From contig RCSZ01000009.1 in assembly GCA_014898425.1 (NCBI GenBank), positions 1,240,001 through 1,304,000 on the forward strand: a stretch of DNA of 64,000 bases, written 5' to 3'. The notes below the pieces were generated by a model. That model was not told where the DNA came from, searched no databases, and saw only the letters and a list, made by a program, of their open reading frames with translations. Below, piece by piece: positions 45,201 through 57,539 of this stretch. Source of the DNA: Botryotinia globosa. Lineage: Eukaryota; Ascomycota; Leotiomycetes; Helotiales; Sclerotiniaceae. A program made the translations under genes and the position numbers. How positions within the stretch are numbered: the stretch's first letter is position 1; every line of letters begins with the position of its first letter.

Positions 45201-47877
45201 ATGAACGGAATGAATGGTCATGCAGCTGTTCCTGCTCTCTGGCAGGAAGCGCGAAATGCGGATGGACGGGTTTATTATTATAATACAATTACGAAGGCGA
45301 CGCAATGGACCAAGCCAGAAGATTTGATGACACCTGCAGAGGTATAATTCTTGTCTCCCTAAATCTATCAGTCATATAACATTTACTGACAAGCTATTTA
45401 GCGTGCCCTGTTGAATCAGCCATGGAAAGAGTATACAGCGGAAGGGGGGAGAAAGTATTGGTATAACACTGAGACGAAGCAGAGCTCATGGGAAATGCCA
45501 GATGTATACAAGGAAGCTATGTCAAAAGAGGCTGCATCGCCTGCAGTCGCTGCTGCACCGTACGTCTTTTCCGAGAAGCCCAAAGAATGTGATTCTAACT
45601 TTGATTTATTATTAGGGTGCCAACTTTCGTCGCAGGAGGTGGATTCTCGGCTTCTCAGTATGACCAACCACGAGACAGAGAACCTTTAGGGGAAGCTCGT
45701 CAAATTGCATACGGCAATGATGTCAATGGAAGTCGTGCTCAAGCTTTTGTGCCTGCTAATAATGATCCCGATTATTCCACTTTTGAAGAAGCAGAAGCAG
45801 CTTTCCTCAAGCTTTTGAAACGGCACAATGTCAAACCTGATCTTACATGGGAAGAAGTTATGCGATCAATCATCAAGGACCCTCAATACCGAGCGCTCAA
45901 AGACCCCAAAGACCGAAAGGCCGCCTTTGAGAAGTATGCCATTGAGGTTCGCCTACAAGAAAAGGACCGTGCAAAGGAGAGACTTGAGAAACTCAGATCT
46001 GATTTTGCTACTATGCTGAGAAGCCATCCAGAGATTAAACACTACACGAGATGGAAGACAGCTCGACCAATTATTGAGGGAGAGACGATTTTCCGCTCCT
46101 CGAATGATGATGATGAAAGACGTCAACTATTTCAAGATTATATCATGGAACTCAAGAGGGCCAATACGGAGAAAGAGGTCGCAACGAGAAAAGCTGCGAT
46201 GGACGATCTTGTTGATCTTTTGAAAGGATTAAATCTTGAACCATACACAAGATGGTCAGAAGCACAAGGTATCATCCAGTCAAATCCACGTTTCCAAGAT
46301 GATGAGAAATTCAAGGCACTCAGTAAATCGGACATGTTGACTGCTTTCGAGAATCATATCAAGTCTCTTGAGAAGACATTCAATGATGTTAAACAGCAGC
46401 AGAAGACCCAAAAGTTCAGGAGAGAGCGTCAGAATCGAGACCGGTTTGTAGGCCTCTTGCGAGACCTTAAAGCTGGGAACAAAATAAAGGCAGGAACAAA
46501 GTGGAGCCAAATTCATCCTTTAATTGAAAATGATGACAGGTACGTCGATATGTTGGGTCAATCCGGATCTTCTCCTCTGGACCTGTTCTGGGATGTAGTT
46601 GAGGAAGAGGAACGCGCACTGCGTAGTACACGAAATGACGTTTTGGATGTTCTTGATGTAAGTTCAATAGATCCTTCATATGGTGAAACCTAAACTGATC
46701 AACTATAGGATAAACGGTTTGAACTCCAGCAAAAGACTCCGTTTGAAGAGTTCCTAGCACTGATGCAGAGTGATCGACGAACTGCTAACATTGATCGAGA
46801 CTCATTGTTGCTAATATTTGATCGGGTTAGTACTCTTTTGTTGGACCAAACTTGCCTTTAGCTAACTGTCGAAATAGTTACGTGAAAAGATTTCTCGAAG
46901 AAATGAGGATGACAAGCATCACGCAGAGCGCCATCAACGCCGAGCTGTGGATAACTTGAGATCGTACATTAAGCATCTCGAACCTCCTATTCGCATTGGC
47001 GATGAATACGAACGGGTTCGTGCTCGTTTTGAAGGGTCCGAAGAGTATCTTGCCGTGACAACAGATGAACTCCGTCGCTCAGCTTTTGACAAGGTAATTC
47101 GCCGGCTCAAAGAGAAAGAGGAAGACTCTGAAAAGGATCGAGCCAAGCGTCGTGATCGAGCCTCGGTCGATCGACCAACACACAAAATACGCGATAGAGA
47201 GCGAGAACACCGTTCCTCCGGATCTACCCGCTCTAGGCGTAGCCGCTCCCCAGAACCTGACGCGTATGAAGCAGACAGGCGAAAAGCTATCGCAGACCGC
47301 GAAAAGAACTACCGAAAGGGTGGCATGGCTGATACATTACTTTCTCCAAATCGTCGTGATAGGCGTGATCCTGATGCTCATGATCGTGAACGTGACCGGG
47401 ATAGATTAATGCGGGATCGTGATCTTGACAAACCTCGCAGTAGACGAGATGATTCAATGAGTCATTACGAGCGAGAAAGGAGAGACCGCGAGGATGAGAG
47501 AGAGAAACTCTACAGACGACGCGGGGATCCTCGAGGTAGCATCGATGAGTTGCCTTATGGGGACGAAAGATCCAGTGCACCAAGAAAGAGGAGAGAAAGC
47601 GAAACGGAAACTCGCAGGGATAGTAAGGTTCGTTACAATTCATCATTATTATTCTGTTCCTTTCCCCTCGAAATGAATGTCTTTACTTTCAAAACTAACA
47701 CCAATGTAAAAACAGAGAACCAGAAGAGAAAACACACCTAAACAACGTGAGCGCTCCCCAGTTCCCCCACGTGAACGGCGTCACAGGACTAGGTCACCAC
47801 CTGCTGCGAAAACCCCCGCCAAAGAAGAGCCTGCTGTCCACTCAGGCAGCGAAGAAGGCGAGATAGAGGAAGAATAG
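45201..47877 (+). CDS. PRP40: Pre-mRNA splicing factor Prp40
   Basis: Predicted 789 residues. Exons 45201-45341, 45402-45559, 45616-46657, 46709-46825, 46878-47627, 47716-47877. Two WW domains: [20 protein letters not shown] near 13-42 and [20 protein letters not shown] near 53-82, each with the paired Trp and Tyr residues. A series of FF domains follows from about 155 ([80 protein letters not shown]). The C-terminal 200 residues are Arg/Asp/Glu/Ser-rich, ending [11 protein letters not shown]. Prp40 belongs to the U1 snRNP and bridges 5' splice site and branch point through contact with the branch-point protein and RNA polymerase II tail. Faces RLI1 convergently. Confidence 0.95.
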
Positions 47878-48614
47878 AGAAATCGATTGGACCTTTTTTT
47901 TTGCGGTCAAGGTCAAGGTCATCATGCACCAATCAAATTGAAGAAAATTCGCCCTACCTGTACGTATCCGCACGCACCGTACTTCTATTTTTGGCTTGAT
48001 GATATCGGCAAGCAGGCAGTTCACGATCGTGTTGTACTTAGACAACGCAAGGCATTGTCCCAGTTTGATCAACGGGGATGAGATATGAAAGAGGGGCGGA
48101 GTAAAGAGAGAGATGGAGGAAGCATGAAAAATTCGGTGTGTATTGTTTTCTTCTAATTATCTATTGATTCTTCGCATTCAATATCCTCTTCACGAATGAC
48201 ATTCATCAAGTTTGTAGAGTAATAAGTTTCAATTATTGCCATGTACTAGAATTGAATTGCAATTTTATTGCATTGTACCTCTTCGCTTTGGAAATTGCCA
48301 CTCGTGAAATGTTTTCACCCATCTTGACGGCATGTCATCCAACGTCTTCAAATGCCCCTCAATCTACTTCTGACAAATCAGCCTATGTTTGATCTACTCA
48401 CCAAATCTTGGCGGTCGTCAAAGTAGGACCAGGCATCAAGAGGATAGACTGCCGTCACCCTTGTTAGCCGCCTGGATCATCATCCTGATCGGATGAGCTT
48501 TCCTCCATTACTATGCCTTGCCCATCGCTTTTCCTAGTCTCCCGAAATGCCGACCCCGTAACGCCGTGCAATGCCTTTTCTGGAGGGGGAAATGAATCTT
48601 TCTCAAAAACCTCT
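47878..48614. other. Intergenic between convergent PRP40 and RLI1
   Basis: Spacer of 737 bp. A short GGTCAA repeat (three near-copies at about 47906-47923) is the only pattern seen. Confidence 0.5.
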
Positions 48615-50897
48615 TCAACTAGTAGCAGCTTTGTCATCCTCATCCAAGAAGAACTAGAAAATGTTAGTAATCATACACTTGAACTAACAGGAATTGGTAC
48701 TCACGTAGTTGCCGTTCAACTTTTGCTCCTGGTCCAATTGGGAGTTGAGTTTGTTGATACGAGGTCTGTAGTTAGATGGATCACGACGGAAAGTAACGTC
48801 GAGGTTCTTCAAGAATTTGTTGCAACCAGTGAGTAACGACTCGGGGGTATTGGCGCGAGCATCGATACCAGGCTGGCCGTCAAAGACAATAACACGATCC
48901 GCGAGGTAAGTAGCCATAATGAAATCGTGCTCGACGATGAAAGCGGTCTTCTTCGAGTGCATGATGAATCTCTTGATGACACGGGCAGCAATGATACGCT
49001 GTTCGGAATCGAGGTACGCAGAGGGTTCATCAATAAGGTAAATGTCTGCGGGGATACCAAGAGCAAGGACGATAGCCACACGTTGCAATTCTCCTCCGGA
49101 CAACGTCTTGACTTCTTGATCGATAAATTCTTCGAGCTTGAGAGGCTTGACGACGTCGGTCTGGAATTGAGGCAGAAGGAAGGCAGTCTTGATCTTCTTG
49201 AAGAAGAGTTGTCGGACTGTTCCCTCGAACTTTGGCGTGATCTTTTGAGGCTTCATACTGACCTTCATACCTGGAACTTTTTGATTGCCGTCGGGTTGAG
49301 TGGCACCAGCAAGCATCTTACAGAAAGTAGTCTTACCAGTACCATTCTCTCCCATCATGACGACAATCTCGGAATCGGTGAAATCACCTGCTTCAATAGA
49401 TAAGTGGAAGTTACCAAGAGTCTTTTCCATGGATGGATATTGGAATGCTCGAGATCTGTCTGCCATGAATTCATCGGCAGCCTCGGCAATCTTGAAAGTT
49501 AAAGACTCTTCTCGGAATCGCAAGTTTTCAGTTGGGATGTTACCATCCAAGAAGATATTGATCCCTTCTCTGACAGAGGCTGGGAGAGTGACAACACCAT
49601 AAACGGCGGGTTTTCCGTACAGAACGCAGATGAAGTCCGACAAATAATCCAACACCGAAAGATCGTGCTCAACGCAAATAACATAATCATCAGGTCTCAA
49701 CAATGATCGAATGATTTGAGCAGCGCTAAGACGTTGCTTTACATCCAGGTACGAAGATGGCTCATCGAACATGTAGCTAAATCTCAGTCAGTAAGAACTT
49801 CTGGGAAGGTGTCAAGACCACGTACACATCGGCCTGCTGCACACAAACAGTTGCAATGGCGAATCTTTGTAATTCTCCACCGGACAAAAGATTGACGTCT
49901 CGGTCCATGATATGATTCAACTCTGGAACAAAGTCAGTACAGTACTGCCAAGCTTGAATGATTGATAACAAAGCATACCCAAAATATCGCAGACCTCCTT
50001 GAAATTATCCATCGTTGCAACACCTTCGATCAAACCTCGAACAGTCTTGTCTGGCCCCTTGATGGCCCTTGGAATTCTGTCAACATATTGGGGCTTCACA
50101 ATTGCTTTCAGATCGTCTTCCAAAATCTTTGTGAAATAGTCTGTATTGCTGTAAGCGGACGTCAAGAATTATTGAAGATTTGAGCAACAAACTTTGTAAT
50201 TCAGAGCCACGGAAGTATTTGATAACATCTTGCCAGTCGGGTGGGTTGTCATATCTACCCAAATTGGGCTTTAACTTTCCACTGAGGATCTTGAGTGCTG
50301 TACTCTTTCCAATACCGTTGGAACCAACCAATCCCAAGACCTGTCCTGGACGTGGTGTAGGCAATCGATGCAACTTGAAACTGTTGGCGGAGTATCGATG
50401 AGTTACGTGAGACTCCAGATTTGTTGGCAGATTGATAATGTTGATAGCACCGAATGGGCACTTCTTGGGGCAGATACCACAACCAATGCAAAGATTCTCC
50501 GAGATGAAAGCGATTTTCGACTCGGGGGTAACTTCAATACAGAGACGACCACTTCGCACGACCGGGCAGGACTTTTTACATTCTTGTCTACATTTCTGTG
50601 AATATATGATTAGCAACTTGCAGAAAGTACTGAGAGGATTAGACGCGTATATTTACCTTTGGCTTGCACTGTTCGAATGGTGGATAATGTCAGTGATATT
50701 CATATGGCGGGGTATGTGGTGGGGCAAGGTTCAATGCAAAATTTGTCGCACCTTGTCAGTACTGATGATAGCAATACTAGAGGTAGGAGAGTCAGCAAAT
50801 TGTTGAGGTGTAGATGTTCAATATCACAGAGATGCGAGCTATATTGCTCAGGCGACATTGTAAGTGGGAGTTCGTACCGGGTAAGTTTGTCAGACAT
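48615..50897 (-). CDS. RLI1: ABCE1 / Rli1 ribosome-recycling ATPase
   Basis: Predicted 609 residues, close to yeast Rli1 (608). Eight minus-strand exons: 50897-50878, 50776-50752, 50668-50657, 50595-50193, 50140-49979, 49922-49826, 49776-48705, 48653-48615. The protein starts [20 protein letters not shown]. Two 4Fe-4S clusters are ligated by Cys in [10 protein letters not shown] and [19 protein letters not shown]. Nucleotide-binding domain 1 has GSNGIGKST near 110, [12 protein letters not shown] and FDEPSSYLD; domain 2 has [20 protein letters not shown] and [10 protein letters not shown]. The C-terminus is [12 protein letters not shown]. Cytosolic; splits 80S ribosomes after termination and acts in initiation and ribosome maturation. 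The first three coding exons are 20, 25 and 12 nt. Confidence 0.96.
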
Positions 50898-52716
50898 CTT
50901 GGATGCTGTTGCTCTCACAGAGCACTACAAATTTGTGGGAAAAAAGAAAAACAGAGAATTCGCTGGGAGACGCGGAGATTCGTTGATGAACTGGTGCTTT
51001 TTTGACTTCCAAGGTTGTCGTGCGTGTAGTGAACAGAAATGCTGTAGAGACCTTGCGTGGATATGAGGTTGGTTGGTCTGGATGTGATCATGAAAGATTA
51101 AAAAGTCTTTGGTGTTCAAATTGAAATTCGATTATTACACGATTGATGTTATTGGCAGGAGCTTAATAAACCTTATTAGTGTGGTTTCAATGTAGAATAC
51201 CTTTGGGCGGAACCACTATTCTCCTTTGTATCCACCAGAAACAATAGATAGGACTTGCTTGCACTTCAGACGAATACCTAGATCACACCAAGCGTTTAAT
51301 AATGAATGAATGTTCAGTTCAAAATTATATGTTCAATTGCACAGTCTGTATTCCTTATGGAAACGCGGGGTAGAAGGATTCATTTTCTTTCCATCTACGT
51401 TCCATCTACTGGTATGAATGACATACCTAGGTATATCACAAGCAATGAGGTGTTGTCCTTCTCATGCATACCAGAGTCAAAAGAAATACACCATGTTCAA
51501 TTGATCCAACTACCTAGGTAGATGTGAGTTCAAAACCATATATTAATTCGAACTGTCAGTTCTATCCAAAAAAAACCCTTGGATACTCATATTCATTCTC
51601 TTTCCCTCTATCAATAATATCGATTTTGACGGCTTTAATACCCTCTGTTTCCCATCAATTCCATTATCTAGATCCCTATGCAGAGACAAAACACAACAAC
51701 GACCTACCAAACACGAGGCATCTTCCATTCTTGCTACCAAAAATGACTGTCAACATCAAGATCACAATTATGTGTTGATGTTTAAAAGTACGTATCAAAT
51801 CAACCAACCAATGTATTCTTGTAGATATTCATCTATATGCTAGTTTCTTTCTTAACTATCAATCCTCCTAGTTTGTAGAATATTTGCTCATTGCTAAAGA
51901 GTACTGTCATACTGTTGTATTCCCAAGAATACAATCTTTAGCTTTGATGGTTTTCAACATTGTAGGGTTTGTCCGGCCAAAGTACAATGATATCACGTGA
52001 AACACCAAAACATCCTAGCTTCTGCTCGGCTAAGTACGGTAGACCTGTGGTTCTATCCTGACCAACTGCTCATGTCAATCATTATGGGAAATTCATCACT
52101 GATTGTGTAGACCTTCAGATCCGCTCTCCAATTTTAACGTCCGAAGTACCCAACATCACGACCATCTACCTTTCTCTTCTTCAAATTAAAGATTGACTCT
52201 CAATTATTTTGATATCAGGGGGGCCTTATTAAATATGGCTTGTAAGTTTTCCAATTTTCCCACAAATTCCACGCAAAACTATGGTATACCTATTCCCATC
52301 ATCACAATGCATCTGCCATCCTCGAATGCCATCATTTCCATCTTCCTATCTCCCCATGCAGTCTTCAAACTATATAGAGTCCCCTGATCTTCACTCATGT
52401 CACTCTCTCGTTGCTGTTTTCTTGCCCTTGTCATGCTCTTCGGCACACAAAGCTCCTGTGAGCTGGCCTCAATCAAATTGTATCATTTCCATCGACTTTC
52501 ATCGCGAGATTGCTATCAAGCACACGAGAATGCGCCGATGACATTCAGTATGTCGTTGTTGCTGGGCTCATTGCAATCTTGGTGTATATAGGATCGCGGC
52601 TTCTTTCCCTTCACGGGCGTGTAATTGTCAGAGTTTTCACCACACCCATTCATGGGGTCATACTGTTCATAATAGCTAATATCGTCGTCGCAGCCCCGCA
52701 GGATACAATCGAAGTC
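50898..52716. other. Long divergent intergenic region RLI1 / CHD1
   Basis: Spacer of 1.8 kb. Includes two exact TACCTAGGTA palindromes at 51424-51433 and 51512-51521. Near the CHD1 end an ATG at 52235 is followed at once by a GTAAGT donor (52242), and a CAG acceptor ends at 52701, so a leader intron or alternative first exon of CHD1 is likely. Other ORFs here are unsupported. Confidence 0.5.
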
Positions 52717-55700
52717 ATGAACTCGACATCCCCGTTACATATGTCCAATGGACACGATGAATCATTTGCAAGGTCCTCGCCATCAAATGATGACGCACCA
52801 GGCGAAAGCGAGTCAGAATTATCCGATGTTGGCAACCCTACCGTCGATGAACCCTCACCGGCCTCCTCAAACCAACAACCAATGTTTGGTGGTCAAGATT
52901 CCGATGCAACTGAAGACTCGTCACCTGAAGATCAAGAACAATCTGATGACGCGGATTTTGATGAAGAAGAAGCTCCTGCGGCTGCAGCTTTCAATGGCCA
53001 ACGATCAGAGCGTTCGAGCACTGTCGAGTCGTCGCGTCCTGCTAAACGCAAGCCGGGCGTCACTGATCAAGATCGGTACATGCTAGAGAATCCCGAACTA
53101 TATGGTTTACGGAGAAGTGTAGGAGCTTCCCGATCTCACATCCCTCTTAAACTAGTGCTAACGGATTTTTTGCAACTACAGGCGCGTCCAGCACAAACTC
53201 GAACTATTGTATGTCGTTCCCGAGTCATCCAATCAATATGCGAATTACAATACAGTTGGATATAAGCGCTGACTATTATAGGTTGAGTCTGATGATGATG
53301 AGGAAGAAGAAGAAGAAGAGGAAGATTCCGATGCCGTTGCAGCTCATAGGAATAAGCGTAGGAAGCCAGAGCGCTCCCAACAATGTAAGCGCCTTCTTGT
53401 CGTAGGTAAACTGGCTGTGGCAGAAAGTTGATCTCATGTACAGCTTCCAAACGCCAAACACCAGCTCTGCAATCTGCATCTGCCTCCGATACCGACGAAA
53501 CAGAGGATTACGGTAGCGTACGAGCACGAAACACTATCAAGAAAAATCGACGCCGCCAATTAGAGACCGGCAACATCGCTCTTCAATATCAAGAGAAGCG
53601 GTGGAACAGCCGTCGTGCTGCGCAGGTCACAACCGGTGCTTACCAAGAAAGCGATCCCGACTTGGAAGATGAATCTGAATTGATGACCCCAATCCAGTGG
53701 GCGGAAGATGTCGAAGATACCTCACCATATATCGATGTTGTCTTGAAGCACAAGATTAAAATTGATAGAGATGTAAAAGATGAGAACCTTACGAAGGACG
53801 ATTTTGAGTACTATATCAAATGGCAAGGCAAATCGCACTGCCATGCTACTTGGGAGACAACATCCACTTTGGCAGGAGTTCGTGGTTTCAGACGCCTCGA
53901 AAACTATTATCGAAAAATCGTTATCGATGACATCTACATGACACAAGGTGCTGAGATACCACCGGAAGAGAAAGAAAAGTGGATGCTCGATAGAGAGCGT
54001 GATGCAGATGCCCTGGAAGACTACATAAAGGTCGAAAGGGTTATTGGCTCGCGAGAAGGTGATGAGGAAACCGAATACTTCATAAAGTGGAAGGCTCTAT
54101 ACTATGAATCTTGTACATGGGAGACTGCCTCTTTCATCAGCGAGAAGGCTCAAGATGCTATCGACCACTTCTTAGATCGCAGCTCCAGATCTCTGGTCTC
54201 AGACCGAAAGGAGTCGAACCCAGACACCAGAAGCCCTCACGTCCCTATTCGTGAGCAACCAGATTACATCAAGAATGGTCAATTGCGAGATTTCCAGATC
54301 ACAGGTCTTAATTTCCTGGCGTACAACTGGTGCAAGAACAAGAATGTCATTCTTGCTGACGAAATGGGACTTGGCAAGACTGTCCAAACTGTTGCTTTTA
54401 TGAATTGGCTCCACAATGATAGAGGCCAAGAAGGTCCACATCTTGTTGTGGTACCTTTGACAACCATTCCTGCTTGGGCTGACACCTTTGATAATTGGGC
54501 GCCAAGTCTTAACTATGTTGTTTACAATGGCAAAGAGTCATCTCGTCAGATCATACGTGAGTATGAACTGTTAGTTGATGGAAACCCCAAGCGTCCAAAG
54601 TTCAATGTCCTACTCACATCCTATGAGTACATTCTGGCCGATTCTCTTTTCCTGTCCCAAATCAAGTGGCAGTTCATGGCCGTCGATGAAGCGCATCGTC
54701 TGAAGAACAGAGAATCTCAACTATATCTGAAGTTGCTCGATTTCAAGGCTCCCAGTCGTTTGTTGATCACCGGTACCCCGGTTCAAAACACTTTGGGCGA
54801 GTTGTCGGCCCTCATGGACTTCCTCATGCCAGGCGAATTGGAAATTGAAGACAACATGGACTTAACTGATGAAGCTGCTGGTGAAAAAATTGCTGCACTC
54901 ACCACCAAGATTCAGCCATACATCCTTCGCCGGACAAAGCAGAAAGTCGAGAACGACCTCCCTCCGAAAAGTGAGAAAATCATTCGTGTCGAGCTATCAG
55001 ATGTTCAGCTGGATTATTACAAGAACATTCTTACTCGCAATTATGCAGCTTTGAATGAAGGTTCAAAAGGTCCAAAGCAATCGTTGTTGAACATAATGAT
55101 GGAACTTAAAAAGGCCAGCAATCACCCCTACATGTTTCCAAATGCAGAGGAGAAGATCTTGAAGGGTAGCGAAAGACGAGACGACCAGTTAAAGGGTTTG
55201 ATTGCCAGCAGTGGAAAGATGATGCTCCTTGACAGATTACTTGCCAAGCTCAAAAAGGATAATCATCGTGTTTTGATTTTCAGCCAAATGGTCAAGATGC
55301 TGGACATCCTCGGTGACTACCTTCAACTTCGTGGTTACCAATTTCAACGCCTTGATGGTACTGTTGCTGCAGGTCCAAGACGCCAAGCCATCGATCACTT
55401 CAACGCCGATGGAAGTAATGACTTCTGCTTTCTCCTTTCCACACGTGCTGGAGGGCTTGGTATCAATTTGATGACGGCCGATACGGTGGTCATTTTTGAT
55501 TCGGATTGGAATCCCCAAGCTGATTTGCAAGCCATGGCTCGTGCGCATCGTATTGGTCAGAAGAAGCCTGTAAGTATTTACAGGTTTGTCTCGAAGGAAA
55601 CCGTCGAGGAAGAGATTCTTGAGCGTGCTCGTAACAAGCTCATGTTGGAGTTTATTACCATACAACGAGGCGTCACCGATAAGGAGAAGAAGGAGCTGCG

Positions 55701-57539
55701 AGAAAAGGCCGCAAAGGCTGGCAAAATTGATGATCCTAAATCTTCCGAGGATATTTCCCGTATTCTCAAAAAGAGAGGCCAGAAGATGTTCGAACAATCT
55801 GGCAATCAGAAAAAGCTTGAAGAGCTGGACATTGACTCGGTCCTTGAGAACGCCGAGGAGCACCAGACTGAAGTACCAGAAGGCATTGTCGCCGATGGTG
55901 GTGAAGACTTCCTTAAAAGTTTCGAATATACTGACGTCAAAATCGACTTGGAATGGGACGATATCATTCCAAAAGATCAGTTGGAGGGAATCAAAGCTGA
56001 GGAAGAAAAGCGAGCTCATGAAGAATATCTCGCCAAGGTCGTCGAAGAGAATGCACCACGTAAAGCAGCCATGAAAAATACGGCTGAGATTGAACGAGAG
56101 CAACGACTTGCAAAGAAGCGCGAGCGTGACCAAGTTAAGCAAGAAGAGCTCGAAGAAAAGAGGGAAGCTCAAGCAAATCGTTTGGATCCAAAACGTCCTC
56201 TCAACGAAAAGGAAACGAGAAACTTAATGAAAGCTTACCTCCGTTTCGGCTCTATGGAAGATCGTGGCGAAGAACTTGTAAAAGAAGCTCGTCTTGTAGG
56301 CCGCGATGAAGACTTGATGAAAGCTACACTGAAAGCCCTCACCGAAGAAAGTAGCAGACGTCTCAAGGCAGAGACCGAACGGGTTGAAGCACTAGAGCGC
56401 GCAACCAATAAGCCATTAACCAAAAAGGATAGAAAAGCGGTGTTGTTTGATTATTCCGGAGTCAAGAGAGTCAACGCTGAGACTATCGTGGAACGTCCAG
56501 GCGAAATGAGAATGCTAAGAGACGTTGTCGGAAACTGCCCCGATTTCAAAACCTTCCGCGTCCCTGACGCTTCCAAAGGGGCCCATTACTCATGTGACTG
56601 GGGTGCAAAGGAAGATGGCATGCTTCTTGTCGGGATTCATAGGCACGGCTATGGTGCTTGGACGCAGATCAGAGACGATACTGACTTGGGACTCGGAGAC
56701 AAATTGTTCCTTGAAGAACATCGAGTAGACAAGAAAGAAGAAAGAAGCAAGGCTGATGAAAAGGTCGCCAAGGCTCCTGGAGCCGTCCATTTGGTCAGAC
56801 GAGCCGATTATCTTCTATCTGTTCTGAAAGCCAAGTACTCAGATAACCAAGCTGCCAAGCGTGCCGTGGAGAATCACCATCGAAACAACAAGAAGCACGA
56901 GCGTAATGGATCCAGAAGAAGCGAGGCAAGAGGGTCAGTTTCTGCTTCTCCTGCCCCACCGATCAAGAAAGCATCTCGACCATCTGATCACAGTAGTCGT
57001 GATCGAGAAAGGGATAGAGCACGTAGTCACAACTTCAGTGATTCCCGTGATTCTCGTCGGGAGAGTGGAGGCTATGGTTCTTCAACGCCATTGAAAAGAA
57101 AGTATAGCGACGGAGACGATGAAAAACAACTAGAACGTCGCCCCAAATATCGTAAATCCGACAATGGCGAGCCTGCGCAGAACGACATGCTTCGTAAACT
57201 CTTCAAGCCAATCAAGGAGAGCCTTCGACGTCTTCAAAACGGTACAGCGAAGAACATTCCCAACAAAAAGGAGCGTGCTACTGTCTTGAAGGAGGAGTTG
57301 TACAGTACCGGATTGTTTATTGACTCTATCACTGCGCCCAAAAAGGATGGGTCGGTCGACAGCAAACTGAGAGATAGCCTTTGGTAAGTTTCTCCTTGAC
57401 GTCTCTAACAGTGATATATTTACTAATGTTATCCAGGGAATATGTCATGACTTACTGGCCCAATCCAGGACAATCCACACAGGCAGTGGCGTCCATGTAT
57501 TCGAAAGTCAGGAGGGACAGGTTAGAGTCAAAGAATTAA
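52717..57539 (+). CDS. CHD1: Chromodomain-helicase-DNA-binding remodeller CHD1
   Basis: Predicted 1524 residues. Exons 52717-53118, 53182-53208 (27 nt), 53282-53384, 53444-57383, 57437-57539. After an acidic Ser-rich N-terminus come tandem chromodomains near 270-335 (FEYYIKWQGKSHCHATWE) and 370-430 (YFIKWKALYYESCTWETA). The SNF2 ATPase has DEMGLGKTVQ near 483, VDEAHRLKN near 590 and RAHRIGQKKPV. A SANT/SLIDE-like DNA-binding region lies near 1215-1320 (MLLVGIHRHGYGAWTQIRDD), then a basic RD-rich linker, and the C-terminal CHCT/DUF4208 domain (LRKLFKPIKESLRRLQNG, LWEYVMTYWP). Chd1 spaces nucleosomes over transcribed genes. Splice joins read LRRS|ARPAQTRTI|VESDD and ERSQQ|SSKRQTP. The true first residues may lie in an upstream exon. 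Confidence 0.95.

Noticed and set aside
55237..56172. 311-residue minus-strand ORF inside CHD1
   Set aside because: Antisense shadow of a strongly coding exon with clear helicase motifs.
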